Source of the DNA: Proales similis
Lineage: Eukaryota; Rotifera; Eurotatoria; Ploima; Proalidae
Length of the DNA: 64,000 nt
Assembly: GCA_019059635.1 (NCBI GenBank)
Contig: JAGVRJ010000001.1
Span: 1 to 64,000 of the forward strand
Direction: 5' to 3'
Part shown: positions 1 to 8,420 of the stretch, piece after piece
How the letters are laid out: every line of letters starts with the position of its first letter
Position numbering within the stretch: position 1 is the first letter of the stretch
The notes under the pieces: model-generated
What the model was told of the DNA's origin: nothing
Database searches by the model: none
The model's input: the letters and a program-made list of their open reading frames with translations, nothing else
Position numbers and translations under genes: made by a program

Positions 1-1134
1 AAACCCTAAACCCTAAAACCCTAAACCCTAAACCTAAACCTAAAACCTAAACCCTAAACCTAAACCTAAACCTAAAACCCTAAACCTAAACCTAAAACCC
101 TAAACCTAAACCTAAACCTAAACCTAAAACCCTAAACCTAAACCTAAAACCCTAAACCTAAACCCTAAACCTAAAACCTAAACCTAAAAACCTAAACCTA
201 AACCTAAACCTAAACCCTAAAACCTAAACCCTAAAACCCTAAACCTAAACCCTAAAACCTAAACCCTAAACCCTAAACCTAAACCCTAAAACCTAAAACC
301 TAAACCCTAAACCTAAACCCTAAACCTAAACCTAAACCCTAAACCCTAAACCTAAACCCTAAAACCTAAAACCTAAACCTAAACCTAAAACCTAAAACCC
401 TAAACCTAAACCTAAACCTAAACCCTAAACCTAAACCCTAAACCTAAACCTAAAACCTAAACCTAAACCTAAACCTAAACCTAAACCTAAACCCTAAACC
501 CTAAACCCTAAACCTAAACCTAAACCCTAAACCTAAAACCTAAACCTAAACCTAAACCTAAAACCTAAACCCTAAACCTAAACCTAAACCTAAACCCTAA
601 ACCTAAACCCTAAACCCTAAACCTAAAACCCTAAACCTAAACCCTAACCTAAACCTAAACCCTAAACCTAAAAACCTAAACCTAAAACCTAAACCCTAAA
701 CCCTAACCTAAACCCTAAACCTAAACCCTAAACCTAAACCCTAAACCTAAACCTAAAACCCTAAAAACCTAAACCCTAAACCTAAACCTAAACCTAAAAC
801 CTAAACCTAAACCCTAAACCTAACCTAAACCTAAACCTAAACCTAAACCCCTAAACCTAAACCTAAACCTAAAAAACCTAAACCTAAACCTAACCTAACC
901 TAACCTAAACCCTAACCTAAACCTAAACCTAACCCTAAACCTAAACCCTAAAAACTAAACCTAAACCCTAACCAAAACCTAAACCCTAAACCTAAACCAA
1001 CCCTAAAACCACCCTAAAACCTAAACCCTAAACCTAAACCCTAAAACCTAAACCTAAACCTAACCCTAAACCCTAAAACCTAAACCTAAACCCTAAAAAC
1101 CCTAAAACCTAAACCCTAAACCATAAACCCTAAA
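1..1134. repeat. Degenerate telomeric repeat array, left chromosome end
   Basis: The whole stretch is built from CCCTAAA, CCTAAA, CCTAAAA and CCCTAAAA units in irregular order. Read on the other strand this is TTTAGGG/TTTAGG/TTTTAGG with the G-rich strand pointing off the left end of the window, as expected for a chromosome terminus. Units become more irregular inward, with interruptions such as CCACCCTAAAACC near 1005-1020, then return to regular units up to the junction at about 1131. No coding potential is visible. Confidence 0.93.
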
Positions 1135-1337
1135 AAGTCCGATTCCCCATCCCAACCATTGTTGCCATTCATTTGATTCAATAATTAAATAATTAAAATC
1201 ATTGTTAATGTTTTAAATTTATTTGGTGGAATACTTTATATAGAGTCCCGCTTCGGCGAAGGACTCGAGTTCTACAATTCTTAGTTAAATCGAAAATAAA
1301 ATTGTAAAATCCTACACCGACTTTCTCTCGGCTAACA
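1135..1337 (+). repeat. Truncated 5' LTR (LTR1) abutting telomere repeat
   Basis: These 203 bases match the last 203 bases of the complete LTRs at 5138-5495 and 5813-6170 with no difference that I could see. The first 155 bases of the LTR (its TGT start and most of U3) are missing and replaced by telomere repeat. A TATA-like motif (TTTATATA) lies at about 1235-1242. The end is ...GGCTAACA, followed by a two-base spacer and the primer binding site. Confidence 0.9.
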
Positions 1338-1339
1338 AG

Positions 1340-1352
1340 TGGTAGCAGCGCT
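1340..1352 (+). other. Primer binding site, initiator-Met tRNA type
   Basis: TGGTAGCAGCGCT starts two bases after the LTR end. The first nine bases, TGGTAGCAG, match the complement of the 3' end of metazoan initiator methionine tRNA; the match then stops. An identical copy is at 5498 in the deleted derivative. Confidence 0.7.
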
Positions 1353-1382
1353 AAGATAAACCGACATAAGAAATAAGAAAAA

Positions 1383-1892
1383 ATGAGTTCGGCCCAGACA
1401 AGGAGCATGGAAGCCGCTGAATTGGCAAATACAGCCATCAAAGGGATGGAGAAATTGGATGGAATTATTAAAGGGCTAAAGCAAGATATGGTTGCCCAAC
1501 AAACCAAGCTCACGGAGAGCTTGGACAAACTAAGAGGAGAGGAACTCCAAGAGATGGTCGAGAGACTGGAGGAGAAGATACTGGAAGCCAGCCGTACATC
1601 CCAGCTCGCGAAAGAAGACTTCCAAATAGAAGTCGAAACAAGAATGCAAGTTTATAAGGAGAGACTAGAGCAGCTCCAGAATAAACTCGAAGAAAAAACG
1701 GAGGAAAACCACCGTAGGATGGAACAACTCCAAGAAAACATAAATGAGAAGTTTGAAAAAACAAATACGAAAATGGAACAAGCCCACAGTCAAACTAAGA
1801 AGGACGTGGAAGATAAACTCATTGGTATAGAGAGGAAGCTGGAAGCGATCCTAAAACATAGCAAGAGGACCCTCGCAGGAGATAAGAAATGA
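1383..1892 (+). CDS. Retrotransposon ORF1, coiled-coil protein (gag N-terminal region)
   Basis: This 169-residue ORF starts at the first ATG after the primer binding site. It is rich in Glu, Lys and Gln and has long heptad-like stretches, so it is probably a coiled coil. No catalytic motif is present. It ends 26 bases before the gag-like frame beginning near 1918, which is in another frame. Its first 22 codons are kept in the deleted copy at 5541. It could be the N-terminal part of gag separated by a frameshift, or a distinct structural ORF. Confidence 0.6.
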   Translation: MSSAQTRSMEAAELANTAIKGMEKLDGIIKGLKQDMVAQQTKLTESLDKLRGEELQEMVERLEEKILEASRTSQLAKEDFQIEVETRMQVYKERLEQLQNKLEEKTEENHRRMEQLQENINEKFEKTNTKMEQAHSQTKKDVEDKLIGIERKLEAILKHSKRTLAGDKK

Positions 1893-1917
1893 GGAGGCGA
1901 TAGAAGAAATAATAGCG

Positions 1918-2525
1918 GTGGACGAAAGACCCGTAAGGAAAAGGGCACCACTAAAACAAATTATATCACTAGATACCGAAGACTTCAGATTCAGCGGAGG
2001 CAAAGATGAAGACGTTGAACAATGGCTAAAAAAGTTAGAGAAAGCGATGAGGTACTACGAGTACAACAGAGGAGAATGGACAATTAATGCTGCGCTTAAA
2101 CTCTCGGGCGACGCGAGGAAAGCCTTCGTGTGGCACTTTGACGGGAGAGACGAGGCAGAGATAACCTGGAGCGAATTCTCAAAATTCATGATAGACGAAT
2201 TCGGCCAAACGTTCGAAACAATAAACATACACGCGAAAACTAGAAGAGCTGAGTCACAAGGGCTCACTCCAGGACTTCATCCAAGAATTTAGGAGAATTG
2301 CCATCAACCTAAAAGGCCAGTTATCCGAGGAATGGATAACCACGTCATTCATAAGAAAGCTGAAACCTTACATAAGAGGTTTACGTACAGCTTCAAAGAC
2401 CAAAGAATCTACCCGAAGCGTTTCTCCAAGCCAGAGAAGCCGAAGCAACCGCAAACATGAACTATAAGCAAAACACAATGCCAGCCCAGGAGAAGAAACC
2501 TCAACCACAAAGGAAAGAGGACACA
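1918..2525 (+). pseudogene. Gag capsid-like region, interrupted by frameshifts
   Basis: The first frame (to 2292) contains a retrotransposon-gag pattern: DTEDFRFSGGKDEDVEQWL followed by a helical region with WSEFSKFMIDEFG. Homologous-looking coding sequence then continues in a second frame from about 2260 and in a third from about 2400 to 2520, and the zinc knuckle that normally ends gag is in yet another register at about 2530. I read this as one gag gene carrying at least two frameshifts. There is no good ATG for the 1918 frame, so in vivo it may depend on upstream translation or be dead. Confidence 0.65.
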
Positions 2526-2535
2526 CCGGTTTTGC

Positions 2536-2940
2536 ATGCACTGCAAGAAAACAGGCCATAAAGAGGCTTCTTGCTGGATAGCTCATCCAGATCTAAGACC
2601 GAAGGCAACTGCACCGAACAAAGACAGACAAGCCCCTCAGGGAAAGAAAAAGAAAGAATCAGTGGAATTGAAGGCCACAAACGAGGTACATAACACCCCG
2701 CCGGACACGGTGAAAGTGAACTACGTGCAAGCGGAGGTAGGAGGAAAAGTGGTGACATGCATGATAGATCCAGGAGCTAGAAGAACAGTCATTCCACACG
2801 CCCTCGCAAAAGAATTAAAGCTCGAGTTAAAAAACATAAAAACAAGATGTTCACTTGGCGATGGAAGCATATGTGAAGCGAGTCACAGCGCAGAAGTCAA
2901 GATAACAGCATTTGACAGGAGCACATGCTCGACTGCCTGA
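2536..2940 (+). CDS. Retrotransposon zinc knuckle plus aspartic protease region
   Basis: The N-terminus carries a CCHC zinc knuckle, C-x2-C-x4-H-x4-C (first Cys just before the nominal ATG, CMHCKKTGHKEASC), the nucleic-acid-binding signature of gag nucleocapsid. About 70 residues on is a retropepsin-like site, MIDPGARRTVI, where the usual Asp-Ser/Thr-Gly-Ala is Asp-Pro-Gly-Ala. The frame ends at 2940 and the polymerase continues in the -1 frame from about 2925. That offset could be a programmed frameshift or a mutation. The Pro substitution at the catalytic triad suggests inactivity. Confidence 0.75.
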   Translation: MHCKKTGHKEASCWIAHPDLRPKATAPNKDRQAPQGKKKKESVELKATNEVHNTPPDTVKVNYVQAEVGGKVVTCMIDPGARRTVIPHALAKELKLELKNIKTRCSLGDGSICEASHSAEVKITAFDRSTCSTA

Positions 2941-5102
2941 TACTAAGAACAAATGAGACCCTGCTAGGAAAAGATTGGCACGAAGCGACAAAAGCGATCG
3001 TGGACCATGGAAATAACACGATAAAATTCCCACAGGTGGAATTCGAACTCAACGGCTCACTTAGGCTCATCGAAGAAGACGAGGTAAGGAGACTTGATGA
3101 AACAGAAATAGACGAGGAGAGTCAAGAAGAAAGCTGGTCGACGACAAGCGTGAAGTCGATAGAATGGGAAGTCGAACACCTAGATGAAATCACGCAAGAA
3201 AAACTCAAACAGATCCTGGAGCAAAACAAGAAAGTGTTTGCAAAGGACATAAATGACCTGAAGGAACCAAGTAGAGTTCCAAAACAAAATATTAAGTTGA
3301 CGGACAACACGCCAATAAGGGCGCCACAATACAGACGATCAATGTTCGAAAACAAAAAGCTCAGAGAAGAGATTCAAAAGATGAAGGAAGCGGGAATCGT
3401 TAGAGACTCGAAAAGCCCCTACGATCTCCCGATCTTCATACAAATCAAACCAAATGGAAGCGCAAGGTTCATAGAAGACCTTAGACAGCTAAACGCAAAA
3501 ATGCAGTTAGACCCATATCCACAGCAGAGACCGGACGACATAAGAGACAGAATGGCAAAAAAGAGATTCTTTTCTTCACTCGATCTAAAATCGGGTTTCT
3601 GGCAAATAGAACTAGACGAGGAATCGATACCATACACGGCATTCTCCACACCAGACGGGCACTACGAATTCACGAGGTTGCCCTTCGGACTCAAAAACGC
3701 ACCAAGCATCTTCAATAGAGTGATGAAATTGGTGCTAGGACACTTAAAGTTCGTGGAGATCTACATAGACGACATATTCATTCACTCGGAAAGCTTAGCA
3801 GAGCACCTCGAACACATAAGGAAAGTGCTAGAAGTTCTAAGCGAGTGGAACTTGAAACTCTCGCCGGAGAAATGCAAGTGGATAGTGAGCGAGATAAACA
3901 TACTCGGTTACATAATTTGTGACGGAGAAATAAAGATGGATAAGAGAAAGAAAAATAAGATAGAAGATAGAAAGAAGATAGAAACGATAAGCGAATGCAA
4001 GAGACCAAGGAAGGTCAAGGACATTCAAAGATTCCTAGGAATGTGTGGCTACTACAGAAAATTCATAAAAGGTTTCGCAGAACTCTCAGCGCCACTTTAT
4101 AATTTGGTTAAAAAGGAAACCAAATGGACATGGACAGACGAATGCGAAGATGCATTCAAAAAACTCAAAGAAGCGCTGACTTCTTACCCTATCTTGAGGG
4201 AACCAGACTTCGAAAAGCCGTTCATACTGCACACGGATGCATGCGGACTGGCACTTGGAGCAATTTTGTCGCAAAAGGACGACGAAGGAAGAGAGTACGT
4301 CATAGGATACTACTCCAGACTTCTCCAGGACAGGGAGAAGAACTACGGAATAACCGAAAAGGAATGCTTGGCTATAATAGCTGGCATAAATCACTTCAGA
4401 GTTTACCTTTACGGAACCACATTCACAGTGGTAACCGATCACTCAGCGCTCAAATGGCTCATGGGATTAAAGGAACCCACGGGAAGGCTAGCAAGATGGA
4501 GCTTGGTCCTGCAACAATACGACATGCAGATCATTCACAGAGCAGGGAAAAAGCACGACAATGCAGACTACGTGAGCAGAGCAATGGTAGAAGTGATGTT
4601 CACGGAAGAACTAGAGATGCCTGAAGATCAAGAAGAAAATAAGCAAGTAGACATCTGGGAGGACGATAACCTGCTAAACCTACTAAGGACAGGACGCCAC
4701 TCACCAGGACTCCAAAGGAAACAAATAAATAGAATAAATCAAAAGGCAAAATCATATGCCTGGGAAAACGAAAAGGTATACCACATCAAGAAAGATGACC
4801 AAGGGTATAAGCGGGAAGTGCCGAAGATAGAGGACAGAACACGGATAGTAAAAGAAACGCACGCGATCGGACACTTCGGACTCGAAAAAACATACGAAAA
4901 GGTCAAAGAAAAATACTGGTGGAAAGGGATGTACATGCAATGCAAGAGAATAATCAATGGATGCCTCGTTTGCCTGAGATTCTCTAAAGCCACCAAAGAA
5001 GAACAAGCCGCTCAAGCTATAAAGGTCACGGAGGACGGAGAGGTCACCCAGGACGGGGAAAGAGTGGACCGTTGCCGATACCTCAGTCGGCCAAAGCCCT
5101 AA
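2925..5102 (+). CDS. pol: Pol: reverse transcriptase, RNase H and truncated integrase
   Basis: 725 residues. The N-terminus holds the end of protease (LLGKDW). RT motifs follow: SSLDLKSGFWQI, YEFTRLPFGLKNAPSIFNR and the catalytic box YIDD (EIYIDDIFIHS). RNase H follows, with HTDACGLALGAILSQ and the downstream VTDHSALKWL. The integrase HHCC zinc region is present (HAIGHFGLEKTYEKV ... GCLVC), but the frame ends about 45 residues later and the DDE catalytic core and C-terminal domain are absent; the polypurine tract comes immediately after. RT and RNase H look intact, but the element lacks its own integration enzyme. Confidence 0.9.
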   Translation: MLDCLILRTNETLLGKDWHEATKAIVDHGNNTIKFPQVEFELNGSLRLIEEDEVRRLDETEIDEESQEESWSTTSVKSIEWEVEHLDEITQEKLKQILEQNKKVFAKDINDLKEPSRVPKQNIKLTDNTPIRAPQYRRSMFENKKLREEIQKMKEAGIVRDSKSPYDLPIFIQIKPNGSARFIEDLRQLNAKMQLDPYPQQRPDDIRDRMAKKRFFSSLDLKSGFWQIELDEESIPYTAFSTPDGHYEFTRLPFGLKNAPSIFNRVMKLVLGHLKFVEIYIDDIFIHSESLAEHLEHIRKVLEVLSEWNLKLSPEKCKWIVSEINILGYIICDGEIKMDKRKKNKIEDRKKIETISECKRPRKVKDIQRFLGMCGYYRKFIKGFAELSAPLYNLVKKETKWTWTDECEDAFKKLKEALTSYPILREPDFEKPFILHTDACGLALGAILSQKDDEGREYVIGYYSRLLQDREKNYGITEKECLAIIAGINHFRVYLYGTTFTVVTDHSALKWLMGLKEPTGRLARWSLVLQQYDMQIIHRAGKKHDNADYVSRAMVEVMFTEELEMPEDQEENKQVDIWEDDNLLNLLRTGRHSPGLQRKQINRINQKAKSYAWENEKVYHIKKDDQGYKREVPKIEDRTRIVKETHAIGHFGLEKTYEKVKEKYWWKGMYMQCKRIINGCLVCLRFSKATKEEQAAQAIKVTEDGEVTQDGERVDRCRYLSRPKP

Positions 5103-5120
5103 GGACCGTGGACGATCCTC

Positions 5121-5137
5121 AGTCGGAGGGGGGGACT
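5121..5137 (+). other. Polypurine tract of the retrotransposon
   Basis: AGTCGGAGGGGGGGACT sits directly before the 5'-TGT of the LTR. This is the position and composition of a plus-strand primer. The identical tract recurs at 5796-5812 before the third LTR. Confidence 0.75.
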
Positions 5138-5495
5138 TGTCACGGAGCAAGTCCTATACAGCTAAGTCGCTCTTGTTATTTCGTAATTACCCCACCATCC
5201 GCACATTATTATTGTCCACCCTCGATCATTTAATGTATTCCAGATAGAGTCGACATTGGGCCTCGCCACAGTGCTCGGCTAATGTTTTCCCTAAGTCCGA
5301 TTCCCCATCCCAACCATTGTTGCCATTCATTTGATTCAATAATTAAATAATTAAAATCATTGTTAATGTTTTAAATTTATTTGGTGGAATACTTTATATA
5401 GAGTCCCGCTTCGGCGAAGGACTCGAGTTCTACAATTCTTAGTTAAATCGAAAATAAAATTGTAAAATCCTACACCGACTTTCTCTCGGCTAACA
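5138..5495 (+). repeat. Full LTR (LTR2), shared by both element copies
   Basis: This 358-bp LTR starts TGTCACGGAG and ends CGGCTAACA (TG...CA type). It serves as the 3' LTR of the long copy and the 5' LTR of the deleted copy, so the two are arranged head-to-tail with one common LTR. It contains a TATA-like box at about 5393-5400 and an AATAAA near the 3' end. Inside it at 5289-5294 is a CCCTAA, the same hexamer as the telomere repeat, exactly where LTR1 is cut. Confidence 0.92.
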
Positions 5496-5540
5496 AGTGG
5501 TAGCAGCGCTAAGATAAACCGACATAAGAAATAAGAAAAA

Positions 5541-5777
5541 ATGAGTTCGGCCCAGACAAGGAGCATGGAAGCCGCTGAATTGGCAAATACAGCCATCAAA
5601 GGGATGTACATGCAATGCAAGAGAATAATCAATGGATGCCTCGTTTGCCTGAGATTCTCTAAAGCCACCAAAGAAGAACAAGCCGCTCAAGCTATAAAGG
5701 TCACGGAGGACGGAGAGGTCACCCAGGACGGGGAAAGAGTGGACCGTTGCCGATACCTCAGTCGGCCAAAGCCCTAA
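5541..5777 (+). CDS. Fusion ORF of the deleted element (ORF1 start joined to Pol end)
   Basis: The 3483-bp deletion is a multiple of three and both flanks are in the same frame, so the first 22 codons of ORF1 run straight into the last 56 codons of pol. The product would be a 78-residue peptide with part of the integrase zinc region (GCLVC) and no enzymatic domain. It is most likely a by-product of the deletion. Confidence 0.45.
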   Translation: MSSAQTRSMEAAELANTAIKGMYMQCKRIINGCLVCLRFSKATKEEQAAQAIKVTEDGEVTQDGERVDRCRYLSRPKP

Positions 5778-5812
5778 GGACCGTGGACGATCCTCAGTCG
5801 GAGGGGGGGACT

Positions 5813-6170
5813 TGTCACGGAGCAAGTCCTATACAGCTAAGTCGCTCTTGTTATTTCGTAATTACCCCACCATCCGCACATTATTATTGTCCACCCTCGA
5901 TCATTTAATGTATTCCAGATAGAGTCGACATTGGGCCTCGCCACAGTGCTCGGCTAATGTTTTCCCTAAGTCCGATTCCCCATCCCAACCATTGTTGCCA
6001 TTCATTTGATTCAATAATTAAATAATTAAAATCATTGTTAATGTTTTAAATTTATTTGGTGGAATACTTTATATAGAGTCCCGCTTCGGCGAAGGACTCG
6101 AGTTCTACAATTCTTAGTTAAATCGAAAATAAAATTGTAAAATCCTACACCGACTTTCTCTCGGCTAACA
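5813..6170 (+). repeat. Full LTR (LTR3) inserted at the mtnB exon
   Basis: 358 bp, apparently identical to LTR2. A TATA-like motif is at about 6068-6075 and AATAAA at 6128-6133. The LTR ends CTAACA at 6170 and the next base begins the remnant of the first coding exon of the mtnB gene. No ATG occurs between the TATA box and the LTR end, so a transcript starting here would enter mtnB without supplying a start codon. Confidence 0.92.
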
Positions 6171-7100
6171 GAAGTTGAAGTAAGGCATTTTCTTTTCTTT
6201 TGTTTTTCATATTTGCTTATCAATCATACAAATAATAGAAAGAGCACCCCCGTTTACTTATCCCCGAGCTATTGAAACAATTTTATTGGCTTGATTGGGT
6301 TACGGGCACCGGAGGGGGAATTAGCATCAAGCAAAAGTAAGATTATATGCTGAAATAATTAACATCTTTCTTTATTGATTCCAGTGAGGAAATATACATA
6401 GCGCCATCAGGAGTTCACAAAGAAAGAGTTCAGGTTTGTAGAACAAGCCAACCAATTTTTCTCTTTCTTGTCAATTGACCTTTGAAGCCTGAGGATCTCT
6501 TTGTGCAAAACATTAAAGGCGAACAGCTTTGTTCACCGCCGGCTTACAAACAATACAAAAAGAGTCAATGTACTCCATTATTTATGAATGCCTATTTGAT
6601 GCGTAATGCAGGAGCAGTTATCCATACTCATTCCAAAAAGTGCGTAATGGCCACTTTGATTTTTTCTGGGTCAGAATTTAGGATTACTCATCAAGAGATG
6701 ATTAAAGGAATAAGGAAGTCAAGATCCGGTAAAAAATATCAAATTAAATTTTAAACTTCTTTAGTCAATCGAAATCATGAAAAGGTGGTTACTATCGTTT
6801 TGACGAGGAGCTTGTCGTTCCAATAATAGAGAATACCCCATTTGAGGAAGATCTTCAGGTATTAATCTTTTCGTTCAAGATTTTTATTGTAAAAAAATTT
6901 GGGTATTAAAGGAACGAATGGCCCAAGCAATGGAGGAATATCCTGAGACATGTGCAATTTTAGTAAGAAGGCATGGAATTTACGTTTGGGGGCCAACCTG
7001 GCAATCTGCGAAATCGATGTGTGAGTGCTTTGATTACTTGTGTGACATTGCTATCCAGATGAAAACATTAGGATTAGACCCAGCTCAAAAGCCGATATAG
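6171..7100 (+). CDS. mtnB: Methylthioribulose-1-phosphate dehydratase (MtnB/APIP), 5' end lost
   Basis: This is a class II aldolase/adducin-fold zinc enzyme of the methionine salvage pathway, which dehydrates methylthioribulose-1-phosphate in the cytosol. Exons by splice sites and homology: 6171-6179 (remnant), 6239-6336, 6385-6433, 6488-6728, 6785-6858, 6912-7100. Family landmarks are all present: [48 protein letters not shown], the zinc-ligand [28 protein letters not shown] and VLRRHG-like [10 protein letters not shown]. The protein is complete except for the first ~20 poorly conserved residues. Those, with the ATG, would lie left of 6171, where the LTR begins. The first in-frame Met downstream is in LFMNAYLM, after the glycine loop, so this allele is probably non-functional unless an unusual start is used. 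Confidence 0.88.
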
Positions 7101-7169
7101 TAAGTTAAAAATCAAGATAAGCTTAAAAAAGCTTCTTGGACTGAAAATAACTTATTAAAGGGTACCTAC

Positions 7170-7664
7170 CAATCTCCCAACTTTTTCCATTATAATTTTC
7201 ACAAATTTCTTGAAACTATTTTCTAGTATCTCTTTGTTACTCGCATTTGGTAGTTCTTGCGTGATTTCGAAAATTTCGGCTTCACATATTGCAAGAATAA
7301 GTTTTTCTAGACGAAGCAAGTTGAACTTGCCGTCTCCGCTCACGAAAATAAGCCTCGCTTTTAATTCGTTATGGTAAATTTAGAGTATTTCCGCAAACGA
7401 CTTTTCAAATAGCGTCTTGAAACAGGCAAAATCTCTAATAAACTTCTTCAAAAATCTGGTCAAAATATGTAAAACAAGCTCTGATTTTCCAGACCTAGAA
7501 GAACCAAGTAATAAAGTAATTTCGTCATTACCAACGACATTCGGATAGTTTTGAATTGTTTCATTTAACAAAAAGCATTTTTTTTTAGGTTTAGAATTAG
7601 CCTGTTGATGAATATTAGTTTGACTGAGACGTTTGAAAAGATCGTTCCCATCTTCCGCCGCCAT
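7170..7664 (-). CDS. RecA/RAD51-family ATPase fragment, XRCC2-like
   Basis: Two exons are supported: 7664-7424 and 7357-7170. Removing a 66-nt GT-AG intron that contains an in-frame stop gives RDFASRLIFVSGDGKFNLLRL, which aligns by eye with the XRCC2 segment after Walker A. Walker A itself is GSSRSGKSEL, preceded by NDEITLLLG. XRCC2 is a RAD51 paralog in recombination repair. After a donor at 7169 (GTAGGT) I cannot find a convincing exon with Walker B; the next possible exons would overlap the 3' end of mtnB. The gene may be truncated or have a very divergent C-terminus. The family call is tentative. Confidence 0.5.
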
Positions 7665-8420
7665 GTAGAAAGTATTTTAGAAAAATCTAAATTTATTGAA
7701 TAAAAATGCAGCCATTAAATAAATATTTTTTGATTTTATAAATAGAATTTCAATGCAGAAACAAATCGCTTTTAAAAACAAAACACATCATTTTTTATCA
7801 TCTCTATCTTGTAGAGCAGGCTCTTCTCTATCAATTTAAAAAAGTTTCAGCTCGCTGTCTCTAAAAAAAGCCGAGATATATCCGACCGAAGTTTCCGCCC
7901 TGAGACTCTTGGCCCTTGACTTAAGACATCGAATTGGACTGGAGATTTCAGCTTACTCGCATCAACAACAGCCGCGAAGTCCACTCAACTATTATCTTTT
8001 ACTACTCCAACTCACCTTCTTTAACTTTTGACTAGTTTTTTTCTTTAAACCTTGTGTTTTTACCACGGTTCACTAGTGAGTTCGTTATTTTTTGTCAGCT
8101 TTTCACCTAAAAAATTCTCATTCTTTGTTTTCGATTATCATTAGTTATTCAAGATTGGAATTATCAAAGGGTTATTAGAGTTCGTTGGCTCTAACTTTAG
8201 GTTTCCTAGTTTTGTGTAGAGATTCCAAGTTTAACCTTGACTATTACGTTTTTTGTTTTTTTTTTCATTTCTCTTTGGATTCTTACGTTTTCTCACTTCT
8301 GATTATTGAATCTTACCTTCTCAAGTTAATCAGCAAATATTATTAATTTTTTTTAGTTAAAGCTGAAAATTCAATTCTTGGTTTTATAGTTTTATTCTTG
8401 TTTTTGTTAATTTAATGTCC
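7665..8420. other. Intergenic, T-rich
   Basis: No supported gene. There are long T-rich runs (for example around 8250-8270) and a GC-richer patch at about 7860-7990 without a long ORF or a tRNA-like B box. Probably the promoter side of the XRCC2-like gene and the 3' flank of RPS21. Confidence 0.4.

Larger units (their letters stand above)
1135..5495 (+). mobile_element. Ty3/gypsy-type LTR retrotransposon, 5'-truncated and lacking the integrase core
   Basis: The element runs from a broken 5' LTR through primer binding site, gag-like ORFs, a zinc knuckle, an aspartic protease, reverse transcriptase, RNase H and the start of integrase, then a polypurine tract and a full 358-bp LTR (5138-5495). 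The order protease-RT-RNase H-integrase is that of Ty3/gypsy. The coding region is split over several frames and integrase stops just after its zinc-binding region. LTR sequences of the array look identical, so the insertions or rearrangements are recent even though the coding region appears defective. Confidence 0.9.
5138..6170 (+). mobile_element. Internally deleted, non-autonomous derivative of the retrotransposon
   Basis: The unit is LTR2, 317 bp of internal sequence (5496-5812) and LTR3. The internal part keeps the primer binding site, the first part of ORF1, the end of the integrase zinc region and the polypurine tract. Relative to the long copy, 3483 bp are missing. The breakpoints share the 9-base microhomology AAAGGGATG (1440-1448 and 4923-4931 in the long copy). 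The cis signals needed for reverse transcription are all kept, so it could be mobilised in trans. Confidence 0.88.

Noticed and set aside
1205-1764. Minus-strand ORFs over LTR1 and ORF1, repeated over the other LTRs
   Set aside because: They are antisense shadows of the retrotransposon and recur wherever its sequence is copied.
7380-7382. In-frame stop inside the XRCC2-like gene, first read as a pseudogene sign
   Set aside because: The stop lies within a 66-nt GT-AG intron whose removal restores RDFASRLIFVSGDG in frame.
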